The translations under genes and the position numbers were made by a program. Below are positions 41,986-53,509 of a DNA stretch of 64,000 bases, one piece after another. Under the pieces are notes generated by a model, which ran no database searches, had not been told where the DNA came from, and was given only the letters and a program-made list of their open reading frames with translations. Source of the stretch: Oscarella lobularis (taxonomy: Eukaryota; Porifera; Homoscleromorpha; Homosclerophorida; Oscarellidae); assembly GCF_947507565.1 (NCBI RefSeq), contig NC_089190.1, positions 1,798,001-1,862,000 of the forward strand, in the 5' to 3' direction. How positions within the stretch are numbered: position 1 is the first letter of the stretch; every line of letters starts with the position of its first letter.

Positions 41986-44601
41986 ATGTCTTCGAGTGCA
42001 GTTTTCAGCCCTGCAGGACAACCCGAGCTCATTCGAGCGAATCAGAAAGATCACCAGTACTTATACGTCTTTCGAAAACAGTTCATAACGGCAATCGAGT
42101 CCATATTCGGTGACTTAGCCATCGAAATCGCACTTCGGCACTCTACGATCGTTTTCCTGTAGGCAATTCGCCGTGGATTCGATGGACAGGCGAACTCAGC
42201 GTCCTATCAGACGCGCTCTATTTCGGATTGACGACGATATGCGGCTATCAGACGCTGGGAGAAGAATACTGCAACATCGTGCAAGTAGACCCATCGAAAG
42301 CCCAAATACCGTCAACATGGGTATAAGAAAGAAACCGCCTTTATCTCTCGATGCACTATCGACATTTTAGAGACGCGTTGCTATGGTTTCGCTTCAAATT
42401 TTAGTGCCGTACGTAGTAAAGAAAATCTTGGACAAAACGACGTCAGCTGCTTCTTCATTGGCCGACGACGAGCAGCAGCAACGGGCTCTAGCCGTTGTAG
42501 CTGTCTCGAGGAAAATCATCCAAGTGCTACATCGTACCCATTTGGCTGTCTTCTATCTCAACGGCGTCTATTATCACATCTCTAAACGATTTACTGGTAT
42601 TTCTTATGTGAGTTTATGTAGGGGATGTAGCAAAGGGGGTGTAGGTGATTGCGTCGTTTTGAAGGTTCTTGCCAGGCATAGTCTGGTTAGCGATTCTAAT
42701 TCGTTTTTGGGCTACCGTTTGATTGGCGGGTTGGCTACGCTCCAACTGGGTCTAGCATTGGCTCAGTGGATGTATAAGGCTTGTATGGAATCAGTAGAAA
42801 AGCCGACGTCTACTAAGAGGTAACCTAGGTACCGACAGGGCGCTATTGACGATATAAGCAGCTATTTATTAAGAGACGATAATGCGACTGAGGACGTTCA
42901 TTATTCGTTTGGGAAGTGTCCTCTGTGTCTGGGTCAGCGGAAGAGTCCTGCGTCGACGCCGTGCGGTCACATATTCTGCTGGTTTTGCATCGTCGAATGG
43001 ACCACAAGCAAGGTACAGAATATATGTATGTATGTACATACGCGCGGGCATACAATCGTACAATCATACATACGTAAGGGAACTACAATCGTATATACGC
43101 TAAAGGTTTCTTATATCGGCTTGAAGCTTAGCTCCCATTTGCCGTAAATGCAAACACTGGGCCCCCACAAAGTGCCTCAAGTCCTGTATGGGTCTTTCGA
43201 GCGCCGACGTTTCGCTCGGTTGCGACGGCAGCTGCGGCGATTGCAAAATGCTCGTTGACGATACGTCACGTGGTAGTTGAACTTGCTCGACGGCGACGGC
43301 CGCTGCCGCCGCTGACGCAATAGCTGCCCAGTCAGAATTCCGGCGACCATAACGCATCGCATGACCGTTGAATTTGGCGTACTGCGGCGGCGTCGTTAGC
43401 GTGCCGTCGCGCTTTGCTTTCGCACGACGATTTTGAAACCAAACCTTAAGCGAAAGAGAGGGAGGGGGGGAATAGGAAAAGATTTAGAGCAGGAAATACG
43501 TGGGCATGTTCCCTCCCTTCCTCTTTCGACATCGATTCGATTTTTACCTGTATCCGCCTCTCCGTTATGCCCATCTGATCGCCAACGCGTCGTCGCGTTT
43601 CCAGTTTGGGATACTGGTCGACCGCGTAGAGGCGTTCGAGCTGTTTTAATTGAAATCGCGTAAACATGACGCGCGTTCGACGCTGGCGCGTCAAACCGGC
43701 GATTTCGTCGCCGTCGAGCGTCGAATCGACGTCGGGAATATCGTAGAACAGGTTACCGGCGGCGTAGCAGTCTGAAAAAAGAAGAAAAATCGATGAAGTG
43801 CGAAATAGATTATGATATTTATATGCGCGTGCGAGATAAGAAGGGGAGGATCGGTTTTTGCTCGCTTCGTAGAAGAACGCGTGGTGTTTCGGTGAATCCG
43901 CGTGGATCGAGCGATGCAACGTGCGCGCGATCGCGCTGCCGCGCCGACGACCCGAACCGCGAACGTTGCGCGTCCGTTCTCGCTTCCTCACCGCTGTCCG
44001 ATGCCGCGTCCGAGTGCGTCGACATCGTGCGTAGTTCGGGCGAGTTTTTCGCGGTTCGATCTGATCTGTCGTTGAGACGTTGACCAAATGAGTTTCGGGG
44101 CTTTCGCTGCGTGAGTGGCCTATTATGACTTGTCTCCCCTCCTACGCACGCCCGTCATTCATTTCGGAGAGTCATGCAAAGTGCAATTATAGCTCGGGTT
44201 TGGGGTTTTGAGTGACGCGTCCTTGACTCGTGTATATATGTCCGTGCGGTCGCAGGAGGATGCATGAGGTAGTCTTCCGTTTCCACGATTGCATGTGTTA
44301 GAGGTGACTGGATGCGTCGAGCGCGGAAGCGACGCTGAGGAGTAATTATAATGGCAGTACATTCGATTAAAAATTATCGCGGGCACGTGCACTGATTGGC
44401 AAGCTTAACGATAATGGATAGCTGTTGATGCTGATGAGTTTGCGCGGAGCGATAGCTGCTCTCGCGCAATCGCGCAGCTTATCTATCCGTAGTATCCTAA
44501 CCTAACTGAATTTTGTTTTGCAGCCCGAATGCCCTGTGTGTCGCGAAACTGTGCAGCCGTCGCGAGTCGTATGCCTTCAGAACTACATTCCCTCGAGCTG
44601 A
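41986..44601 (+). CDS. PEX10: Peroxin-10 (RING E3 of the peroxisomal import machinery)
   Basis: This peroxisomal membrane RING ligase, with PEX2 and PEX12, ubiquitinates the import receptor PEX5. The N-terminus has GQPELIRANQKDHQYLYVF. Then come the family blocks LSDALYFGLTTICGYQTLGEEY and IVQVDPSKAQIPS, the membrane part PYVVKKILDKT, HLAVFYLNGVYYHISKRFTG, and YRLIGGLATLQLGLALAQW. The RING is split by the last intron: CPLC...STPCGHIFCWFCIVEW on one side (about 42920-43014) and PECPVCRETVQPSRVV on the other (44525-44570). The stop is at 44599-44601. The eight zinc ligands (C3HC4) are all present. That last intron, about 43016-44524, is 1.5 kb and contains an antisense homeobox gene. A very short intron of about 42 bp near 42823-42864 is needed to keep the frame before SYLLRDD. 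Confidence 0.93.
43100..44025 (-). CDS. Homeodomain transcription factor nested in a PEX10 intron
   Basis: On the minus strand, two exons (43548-43771 and 43100-43444) join to give a full 60-residue homeodomain: RRTRVMFTRFQLKQLERLY, VDQYPKLETRRRVGDQMG and ITERRIQVWFQNRRAKAKR. By homeodomain numbering R5, F8, L16, W48, F49, Q50, N51 and R53 are present. YP at positions 25-26 recalls PRD-like and related classes, so the class is left open. The homeobox is interrupted between codons 46 and 47, a common position. The C-terminal part is Ala- and Gln/Ser/Pro-rich and stops at 43100-43102. The 5' exon is uncertain. A frame starting at 44025 (MSTHSDAASDSGEEARTD) looks best, but I see no clean GT donor joining it to 43771. 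Confidence 0.85.
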
Positions 44602-44939
44602 CGTCGCCGAGAGAAAACTTCGCAAAAGCAGGAAAAACGCCACGCCCCAACCTTTCCGCAATAGAATCACGTGCGCGTTTGGCACAGTTCGCGAAAGCGA
44701 AGCGGCAAGTAAAAGGCGGGGGAACGGGTGCAAAGCGGAAAATATCCTAGTTTCGCCTTGCCAAATCGCTGTTTGCAACCGCGTCGCCACGAGCACGCTG
44801 CCCTCGTGCTTATCAATGCTGTCACGTGTGCACGTGCTCGCGACCTCGTGATTGTACCGATTGGGCCACGCACAGTATCGCTTGTCCAAATTCTCATTCA
44901 GTCATTCAGTCATTACATGGGAGGCATCGAGACAAAACA
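44602..44939. other. 3' intergenic region between convergent PEX10 and LSG1
   Basis: This is GC-rich and has short frames on both strands, but I see no domain, RNA gene or repeat. It should contain the 3' UTRs of both genes. Confidence 0.5.
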
Positions 44940-47900
44940 TCATGTCAGATCGTAGGCAAGACGATCGGGAGCCGCCTTGCTCTGTAAACGTCTCGTCTTT
45001 TCGCGCTTATTTCGATTGTGATGCTTTCGCCACGGTTTTGACGATCGCATCGACGCAACGTCGTCATCGTCATCGTCGTCGCCGACTCGTTCAGACGAAA
45101 CGTGCCGGCCGACGCCAGACGGACGAGAAAAGCTTCGCGTCCCATTAACTCCCTTGCTAATCGCAACAACCGAATCCTGTTGCGCCAAAATAGAAAGCGG
45201 TTACAGTATTAGTCAAGGAGCCCCCCTCCCCCTCCCTCTACGAGACGGAATCGGTTTAGGAATTACACGGTTAGGTCTCTAAGTGTTAGTCTGGAACGAA
45301 GTGGAAGTGTTCATTAAGACCAATCACTTTTTTTTCCTTGGAAGCGGCTTTCATTTCCGAAAGCTGCGGGGGTACCTGCTAAACTTCCTGCAAACGCACT
45401 AACGCGGAATCTAAGTCAGACGTCATTTTTCTATAGGAAAGTATTGACTTCCTTAGTCATACATAGTACACGTAAAACTCACCGCACCTTGACCCACGGT
45501 ATTCATTATTTATATAAATTGAGGGGGCCCCTTCCGTGTTTACCTGGCTAAAGAAAGCCTCGTCGACGTCATTGACGTATCTCGGTCGTTGCTATATAAA
45601 ATTGCTGAGTCGCCCTGCGAACATCTGTGCAAAACAAATTGAATTTACCCTTAGAGTCACTTCCTCGACGTCTCGCGCGAGAGATTTGGCGGTCTCTTTA
45701 TCCGGATCCGAGTCGCGTCTGTTAAATTGCTTAGGATCGACATCTGGCGGTGGATGGCAGTAGAGAAGTTTTCCCTAATTAATTAGGCCAATTTTTTGCT
45801 TTTATTCTATTTGCCCGTCGTTCTCTCACGTTGACGTAATCCTTGAGAATGTATCGAGCCGATCGCGAACAGTCCGGTTGCCCGTGTGCCGTCATAAAGC
45901 CTCGCATATCTCGAGAAGAAATACGTAACGCGGTTTATAATAATAGGAGAACGCCGGTACGACTTCCGCATTCACGGAAGTCATGCTGACGTCCGAAAGG
46001 GTTTATTAATAAATCCCTTTTTTGTCTGTCAAGAGACGATGAGAAAAAGGGGGAAAAGAGCTTACATCCGTAGGCTTTCAATAGTTCGTTTGCGCGCGGA
46101 GGGCGGTTGGGGTCTTCGCCTTCGGCCGGTTGGACGAGATAGAAACCGTAGGTGCGTTCGAGAATAGCGCGTGGAATATTCTGACAAACCTGCGTGCGTG
46201 CGAGCGTGCATAGGTAAGCATCAAAACTGCTAAGGTACCGTATAGCCGAAAATTTTAGAGGTTTTAATTTTCGGCTATGCGGGCGGCTTGCCTTACGAGA
46301 GACACGGGCCCCGTGTGATCGCGCATCTGGTCGATAGGAAGAATTCCGCTGCACACCATATCCGCTTTCGTGGAAAGAAACGTAGGAAAAACCAAACCGG
46401 GACAGTCGCACAGACACAGAGACTTATCAATAAAGAGAGTCTACGGAGAGAGGTACAGTTAGAGGGGGGATTACGTGCAGATGACGTCTTACCTGGAAGT
46501 GTTTCGTGCGTCCTGGAGTCGCCGAAACGGGAACGCGTTTCGTTTGTAGAAGGGAATTTATAGTCGAGCTCTTTCCCACGTTGGGATAGCCAACCTGAAG
46601 GGAAAGCGCTGCTTTTCTTGAGGATTATTCTTCAAGGAAAGGATCTCACCAGTCCCACAGTTAGCACATCCTCGCCTAAATAAAATATACTGTCGTTAAA
46701 AGTTAGGCTAGGTCCCCTCTCACTGTAATACCTTTGATGTGATAGGACCGAAAGAAGTCGACCAATTCTTCTCTACTAAGAATTGGAGCCGATTCTTCTT
46801 TCGTGTCTGGTTTTGAAACGTCAGATGAACTTGGTCGCGGTCTCGTTCCATCCGACGTTTCTTCCGTCTCGCCGTCTGACGACGACGACGACGCGGAATC
46901 GTCGTCGCTTGTATCATCGTCGCTGGTCTCGCACTTGGCAGTTTCTCTGCTCGCTTCTTCGAGCGCAGAAAAGAACGCCACGGTAGTTTCGTGCTCGCGA
47001 AAATACTCAAGCCAAAGCGCTCTGAGAAACTCCGCTATATTTCGACGCGAAACGAGTCCATAAACGAATTACCGTTGTTCCGGAGTCAATAAATCCGATT
47101 TGTTGAGAAGCAGCAAGCTCTGTTTCCGACTATCAATTTCTTTGACGTACTTCTCCTTGGAAGATTAATTAAAATGACAGGGGAAGTATGGACATATGGA
47201 AATCGACTACCAAATCCTTGCAGTAAAACAGCAAGGGATTTCTTGCGTCCACAATCTGAACTACTAAGTCACTAAAAGAGACGCTGTATGAAAAATTGAT
47301 CTATATCCCCCCATGTACCTTCTCTCAACAACGCGCCACAGTTGACGCCAGAAGGCAAGATTCTTTTCGAAAGGCGTCATTATCAAAGCTTCGTTTTCTT
47401 GCAATCTTATTACAGAATTTATTAACGTTTAATTAAGGGATTTTGAGGCGAATCACTTTGCTAGCTGTCTTCTCCATTCCAAAAATCGATCTCGTTCCTT
47501 GAGATCCAACTCCTCTGCGCTCATCTCTTCGGTCCACGACGGCCTATATGATGTCAGTTTTTGACTGCATTGTTTTCTGGGTGTACGAGACCTTCGAGGA
47601 ATTGTCATAAATTCCTTATTCTCTTCCTGAGCCGAGGCAATTGCTATAGCCTCTTCTCGCGTTGGCAATCCGTCAGTACGACTCCCTGTCACAACGGTGA
47701 CGTCCAATTTTTCTAAACAAAAGAGTTAACTCAAATTAATTTCGACTTTAAACGAGCACCAGCGATGAACTCGGTTCCGGCCATTTGAGCCGTTCTGAGG
47801 AAGCTATCGAGGCTGCTTTCCTCTGTGACTGACGTTAGGCCATAGGCGGGACCCTCGCTTTCCTTTAGATCGCTAGTATGAAGCTTAGGGAGACGACAAT

Positions 47901-48029
47901 CGCAATTCCGTTGCTTTCACAACAATCGCATTGGCCTACCCAACTCCCATCTGACTTCTTTATCCCCTTATGACGATCTTTTATTAACTGACGACCAAGT
48001 CCGGCCGATTTTTTGGACTTTCGACCCAT
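44940..48029 (-). CDS. LSG1: Large-subunit GTPase 1 (60S ribosome maturation)
   Basis: This circularly permuted GTPase releases NMD3 from cytoplasmic pre-60S ribosomes. It starts [20 protein letters not shown] at 48029, typical for LSG1. It has [53 protein letters not shown] and [13 protein letters not shown]. The GTPase motifs come in permuted order: G4 [10 protein letters not shown] (about 47100), an acidic insert (46800-46930), G1 [12 protein letters not shown] (about 46570-46600), then G3 CDCPGL followed by [20 protein letters not shown] (about 46315-46420). The C-terminal part has [24 protein letters not shown] and CHPPPDVDP, then [18 protein letters not shown] near 44980-45050. The stop is at 44940-44942. 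Introns are short except for one or two of 300-400 bp near the 3' end. It is head-to-head with mitofusin. Confidence 0.93.
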
Positions 48030-48271
48030 GGTATTAGGCAATCAGGAACTAGAGTTACGTAGGATCGTAGGCCTACTAATGTTTACGTTTACGGCAGTGC
48101 AGTTCTGTGGATTGCTGCGGAAAACGCCTTTATTGCCGCCTAAAAATGTACTACTACATCTCGAGAACGTCTACTATTGACTTCGGTGTAATATTAGCGA
48201 AGAAACTAGAGGGCAAACCACTGCCGTAACTCCAACGCTACGTGCGCTAAAAAAGTCGAAAGTTCGTACAC
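48030..48271. promoter_or_regulatory. Shared upstream region of LSG1 and mitofusin
   Basis: 242 bp separate the two divergent start codons. No TATA box is evident. A bidirectional promoter is inferred from the arrangement. Confidence 0.45.
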
Positions 48272-51231
48272 ATGGCAGAATCTAGCCTGACTTGGAAGCC
48301 GCAAGATGATCCCTCGAGAGAAAAGAAAGCCTTTTATCGATCTTCATCAGTAGCAACGGTCGCCGGTATGCCGTCTCACTCTCTCGCAGTAAAACCCAAA
48401 CCGCGCGAATCGGACCCCTTACGCCGCTTCGGCGAGGCGAAGAAGAGAGCGAGCGATCTCTTCAACCGTCTCGAGAACGTCCTCAGCCGCACGCTGGCGA
48501 TCTTTCGCAAAAGCGAGCGCTCGGACGAGATAGCCGAAGTGGAAACGTTCGCGAATCAAGTCAAAGGGATACGCGACGTAATCGGACGCGATTCGATGAA
48601 AGTCGTCTTTTTCGGTCGAACGAGCAACGGAAAGAGCAGCTGCATCAACGCAATGCTTCACCAGTCCATTCTTCCGTCCGGCATCGGGCACACGACGAGC
48701 TGCTTCTGTTCCGTTCAGGGAACGGATAGTCCGGATGCGCCCTACCTGCTCACTTCCGGGTCGAACGAGCGACAGAATGTCGAGACGGTGCAGCAGTTGG
48801 CGAGCTCTTTGCAGGAGACGTCGCTGCAGCACGAGAGTATGGTGCAAGTTTTTTGGCCGAGGGAAAGGTGAGATGACCAATATCCCATAATTAATTAAGC
48901 ATTTGCTTATTAATTTTTTAATAGGTGTCGGTTGCTCAAGGAGGACGTTGAGCTTGTCGACAGGCACGCGATGTTAATCAATTTTGATGTTCTTTTTTAT
49001 TTACTTTGTTCAGTCCTGGTATTGATATCAGTCCCGATTCCGATACTTGGATTGATAAGATTTGCTTGGATGCTGACGTTTTCGTTTTGGTTTCCAATGC
49101 CGAGTCGACTCTCATGACAACGGTGAGTGCTAGGGAACTCGTAGCTTAAAGACAAGATACGTCTTCGTATAGGAAAAACAATTTTTTCACAAAGTCAGCA
49201 ATCGACTTTCGAAACCCAACGTTTTTATTTTGAACAATCGATGGGACGCGTCGGCTGGCGAAGATCAGGAGACGATGAGAAAAGTTTGCACTCACTACGG
49301 GAGTTTCTGTGACGTTGCGTCTAGACTCTCTCGTTCTTAGGTTCGGGAGCAGCACTTGAGAAAGGATAAAGATTTCCTCGTAAACGAACTTCGCGTTGTG
49401 GAGAAAACGATGGCAGAAGATCGAGTCTTCTTTGTTTCGGCGAAAGAAGTTGGTGCTCTTGAATGATTTTTGGCCATCAATTCACTAATCAACCTGGTGG
49501 GACTAGGTGCTACAATCTAGGACCGAAGGATTTGACAGTTTGACGGCAGAAGGCTCTCACGATAGACTGAGAGAATTTGAAACATTTGAAAAGAAATTTG
49601 AGGTATGCAACAGAGACAGAGGCGTATCTTGTTATTGATTGAATTTTTTTATATAAGGCATGTTTGTCCCAATCGGCAATAAGCACCAAATTCAAACAGC
49701 ACGTCATCAACGGTCGGCACATAAGCGAAAAGACGGAAAAGATGCTTATCAATATGAAATCAACTGCCGAAGCGAGAAAGTAAAGAAAAACGCATTTTGA
49801 TACCCTTCACGCTACATTCTCTACGTCTCAAGATCCCAATGCAAAGATGCGCTAAAAGACCGACACGAGGAAATAGCGAAAATCGACCGCACGAGGAAAA
49901 ACTCGCAAAAGGAATGGGAACAGAAAATAATGGAAACGACTTCGGGAGTCCACGACCTGGTACGATCATCATTCTCTTAGATACGAACGCGTGGACTGTC
50001 TCGTAGGTGAAAGAAGCATTGAAAACGGAAATTCAACGTCTTCGAGAACTCGTCAACGGATACTCGGCTAATCCTTTCTCAGTCAACAACCTTGACACTT
50101 ATAACGAGGTACGACTTAATTAGGACCTTGTTCCTCTATTTCTATCTCTTCTTTCAGGGTCTCTGTGGTCATCTGGAGTCTCAGTTCGATCAGAAGATGA
50201 TGGCTTCGTGCAATAGCTCCGTTTCGCAGTTGATGCGACAGGCTCAACAAGAGATGCTCTGCACTGTCCAGTCTGCTATTCCTCAACATCTTCAAATGGA
50301 CACATCAAACGTCGTCTCGTCGCAAGACGTCGTGCTTTGCTATGAACTCGATTTTGGGGAGATCTGCGCCAGGTTTCAGCCTGATTTGAAGTTCAAGTTT
50401 TCGTGGGGTATGACGATATTGCGTCATTGGCTGGGACCGCAGGTCGTTGCGGGAAACGCAGTGCCGGTAGAAACAGTAAGTTAAAAACGTGACTTTTGTT
50501 TTTAATATTACATTTTGTTGAGGATGCGCCTTCGTTTGCTCTTTGGATGTCCCAGAAAATCACGGCGCAATCTGTGTGGCCCGCCATTACAGTGGGAGCA
50601 GCTGTAATATAGGAAATATGGGGTTTCTCTTGTACGCCCGGCTACTGCAGCGCCTTTTTGTTCTTCAGATATGGCAAACGATAGGATGGAAAGTGGCTGC
50701 GACGCTTGGCTTGGGATTACTGTGCTTATACGGTTACGAGAGGTTATGTTGGACAACGAGGGTGCAGGAGAACGCTTTCAAGGAACAGGTATTATAATGC
50801 GGATGACGTATCGGCGGTTGATTGATTGATCGATTGATTGATTGATGTCGCTAGTTTGTTGGTTATACGGCTGATAAGCTTGGTACTGTGGTGACTATGA
50901 AGAGCAGAGATTGCAAGCAGCAGGTGGACAGGTAAGGGATTGTTTTTTTGTGTGGTCTTCTGAATATTTTTCTCTGTATAGAGAACTGATTAAGTCGGTT
51001 TCTCATCTCAAGGGCATACTTGGGGACGCGTTGAAGCAGCTCGATGATGACGTGAGTAAGTTGGAAAGAGATATTGACGTCAGTACGGAGTTGGAAAAGA
51101 AAGCCAACGGACACATGTGAGCCAAATTTCTCTATTATATAATCAACTATTTTCGGTTTAGATTTGACATGGAAACGTTTAGAAGTGAATTTGAGAAATT
51201 TTCACGTAACTATCTCGAAGAGGAAGAATAG
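48272..51231 (+). CDS. MFN: Mitofusin (outer-mitochondrial-membrane fusion GTPase)
   Basis: This dynamin-superfamily GTPase tethers and fuses mitochondrial outer membranes. G1 is [18 protein letters not shown]2 lies in [11 protein letters not shown]3 is VDSPGID, interrupted by an intron. G4 is [10 protein letters not shown] helical stalk follows ([16 protein letters not shown] before the G domain; [20 protein letters not shown] after it). Membrane segments are in [10 protein letters not shown] and [17 protein letters not shown] (about 50570-50750). The C-terminal heptad repeat is [25 protein letters not shown], and the protein ends SRNYLEEEE. The intron at 48964-49013 appears to begin with GC ('gacag|gcacgc'), since only that joins VDS to PGID. 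Length, at about 740 residues, is normal. One gene replaces the vertebrate MFN1/MFN2 pair. CDKAL1 starts only 53 bp after its stop. Confidence 0.93.
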
Positions 51232-51284
51232 GCCAAGTGCCTGAACAGATACACTGCGCATGCCTACCTTAGAGATTCTTCGAA

Positions 51285-53473
51285 ATGGACGATATTGAAG
51301 ATATTACTCTTTCTCTCGACGACACGGCTCGAGTTTCGAACAAGAAACACGTTCTATCGCGAAAGCTGCGCTCGACGACGTCAGACGAGCCGAATTTGAC
51401 GCAGTCGAATATTCCCGGATTGGAGACGATCTACATGAAAACGTGGGGCTGTTCGCACAACAGCAGCGACGGAGAGTACATGGCAGGCCAATTGGCATCA
51501 TTCGGCTACACGATAACCGGTATACGCCTACGAAAAGACGAGAAAATCGAACAGGGAGTCACGCCTCCTCTAGATAACCCGGAAGCTGCTCGTCTTTGGG
51601 TTCTAAACAGTTGCACGGTGAAAAGTCCATCGGAGGATGGATTCGTAAATGCGGTGCGAAGTGCCAAAGACATGGGAAAAGAAGTCGTCTTGGCTGGATG
51701 CGTGCCCCAGGCGCAGAAGAATCACAGAGCGCTCAAGGGACTTAGTGTCGTTGGAGTAATAATGAGATTATTTAATTTGAAGTGATTTGTTTTGATTCTT
51801 TGTTCTGTAGGTTCAGCAAATAGACCGGATTGTTGAAGTGGTCGAAGAAACTCTCAAAGGCGATAGATGCATATATATCTTTATAGAAAATCATCCCCCT
51901 CTGTAGGAAATACCGTTCGTTTGTTTGGGAGTAAGAGAAAGGACGGTCGTCGAGTGGGCGGAGCCGATTTAGCCTTGCCTAAAATCAGACGCAATCCGCT
52001 AATTGAGATTATTGCAATTAACACAGGGTACGTATACAAATGCAAATGAGGAGTTGAAAAAAGATCGACTTGTACTTAGTTGTCTCAATCATTGTACCTA
52101 TTGTAAGACGAAGCAAGCGCGCGGGGATTTGGCCAGCTATTTGCCTGAGAGCATTGTTGCTCGAGCAGAGCAATCCTTCGAAGGCAAAGAATTGATGCGT
52201 GCATCAGCATACACGTTGACGTGATAACTTTTAGAGGGCGTTTGCGAGATTTGGCTGACCAGTGAAGATACAGGGGCCTACGGTCGAGATATTGGGAGCT
52301 CCATTCCCGAGTTGCTGTGGCAACTCGTAGAGGTGATTCCTGACGGAGCCATGCTTCGGCTTGGAATGACGAATCCGCCTTACATTTTAGACCATCTTGA
52401 GGTAGCTAATAGATAGTTGAAAGTATACTCCACAAATTGTTTTTGTAGGAAATGGCAAAGCTATTAGCTCATCCGCGGGTTTACTCATTTTTACATATAC
52501 CCGTGCAGTCAGCTTCAGATAGTGTCTTAGCTAACATGAAGAGAGAGTACACTGCTGCCGAATTTCGACGCGTAGTAGATTTTCTCAAGGAGAAGTAAGG
52601 GACACCACTCGCGTTTCTAGTTTCTAATGTTTTGTTTTCAAGGGTGCCCGGTATTACCATAGCAACTGATGTTATATGCGGATTTCCTGGAGAAACAGAA
52701 GAGGTGTAACCGTGTTATCTCATTGCGTCTTTACTCTATGAGAACGTGACGGCGTTTTTTTTTCTTCAAAGGATTTTGAAGAGACTGTTCAGCTAGTTCG
52801 AGATTATCAATTTCCCAGTCTTTTCATCAATCAGTTCTATCCTCGTCCTGGAACTCCTGCAGCCAGAATGAAAAGACTTCCCACGGAAGAGGTATCTATG
52901 TATACATACTAATGCCCATATGGCCACAACGTTGCATTTTTTTCTCTCCAGGTGAAAAGACGAACGCGAGAAATATCCAAAGTGTTTCAGTCTTACCATC
53001 CATATGACCACAAAGTCTTAATCAGAAGGGAGCTTTTGTCTTCATTGAGTTCACTTTGCGTTCATCTAGCTTGGCGAAATTCAGGAGGTTCTAGTCACGG
53101 AAGAAGCGCGAGACAAGAAAAACTACGTGGCCCATAACAAATTCTACGAACAAGTGACGTCAAACAGCAAGAAATTCGATAACCTATTATTGATTTTTTA
53201 CAGGTACTAGTTCCCCAAGACGATTCCCTCCTGGGAAAACGAATCCGAGTGAAGATCACCGAAACAGGCAAGCACTATCTAGTGGGAAAGATTCTCAATG
53301 AATCCGCGACCCGCACCGCATTATCAAAGCCCCTGCGAAAGGGCGCAGTTAGTGGATTAGCATATCAAATAAGAAACAACTCAACCAACGATAAAAATAA
53401 TCCATCTTTATCAATAGGTCTTCTTCTTACGGCTTTTCTATTAGGCTTAGTATCTATCTACTTCGTCATATGA
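51285..53473 (+). CDS. CDKAL1: Threonylcarbamoyladenosine tRNA methylthiotransferase
   Basis: This radical-SAM enzyme converts t6A37 to ms2t6A37 in tRNA-Lys(UUU). It is tail-anchored, probably in the ER. It has an N-terminal methylthiotransferase domain with [32 protein letters not shown] and [11 protein letters not shown] (three Fe-S cysteines). The radical-SAM motif is [15 protein letters not shown]. Further blocks are [71 protein letters not shown] and [20 protein letters not shown], then the TRAM region. The C-terminal helix is [21 protein letters not shown], ending at the stop codon. About ten short introns are present, including a 56-bp one that removes an apparent insertion after GYTIT. 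Start at 51285 ([13 protein letters not shown]). It ends 36 bp from the convergent adaptor gene. Confidence 0.95.
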
Positions 53474-53509
53474 GTTTATCCTCTAAACGATTTACATGAC
53501 GTCATAATA

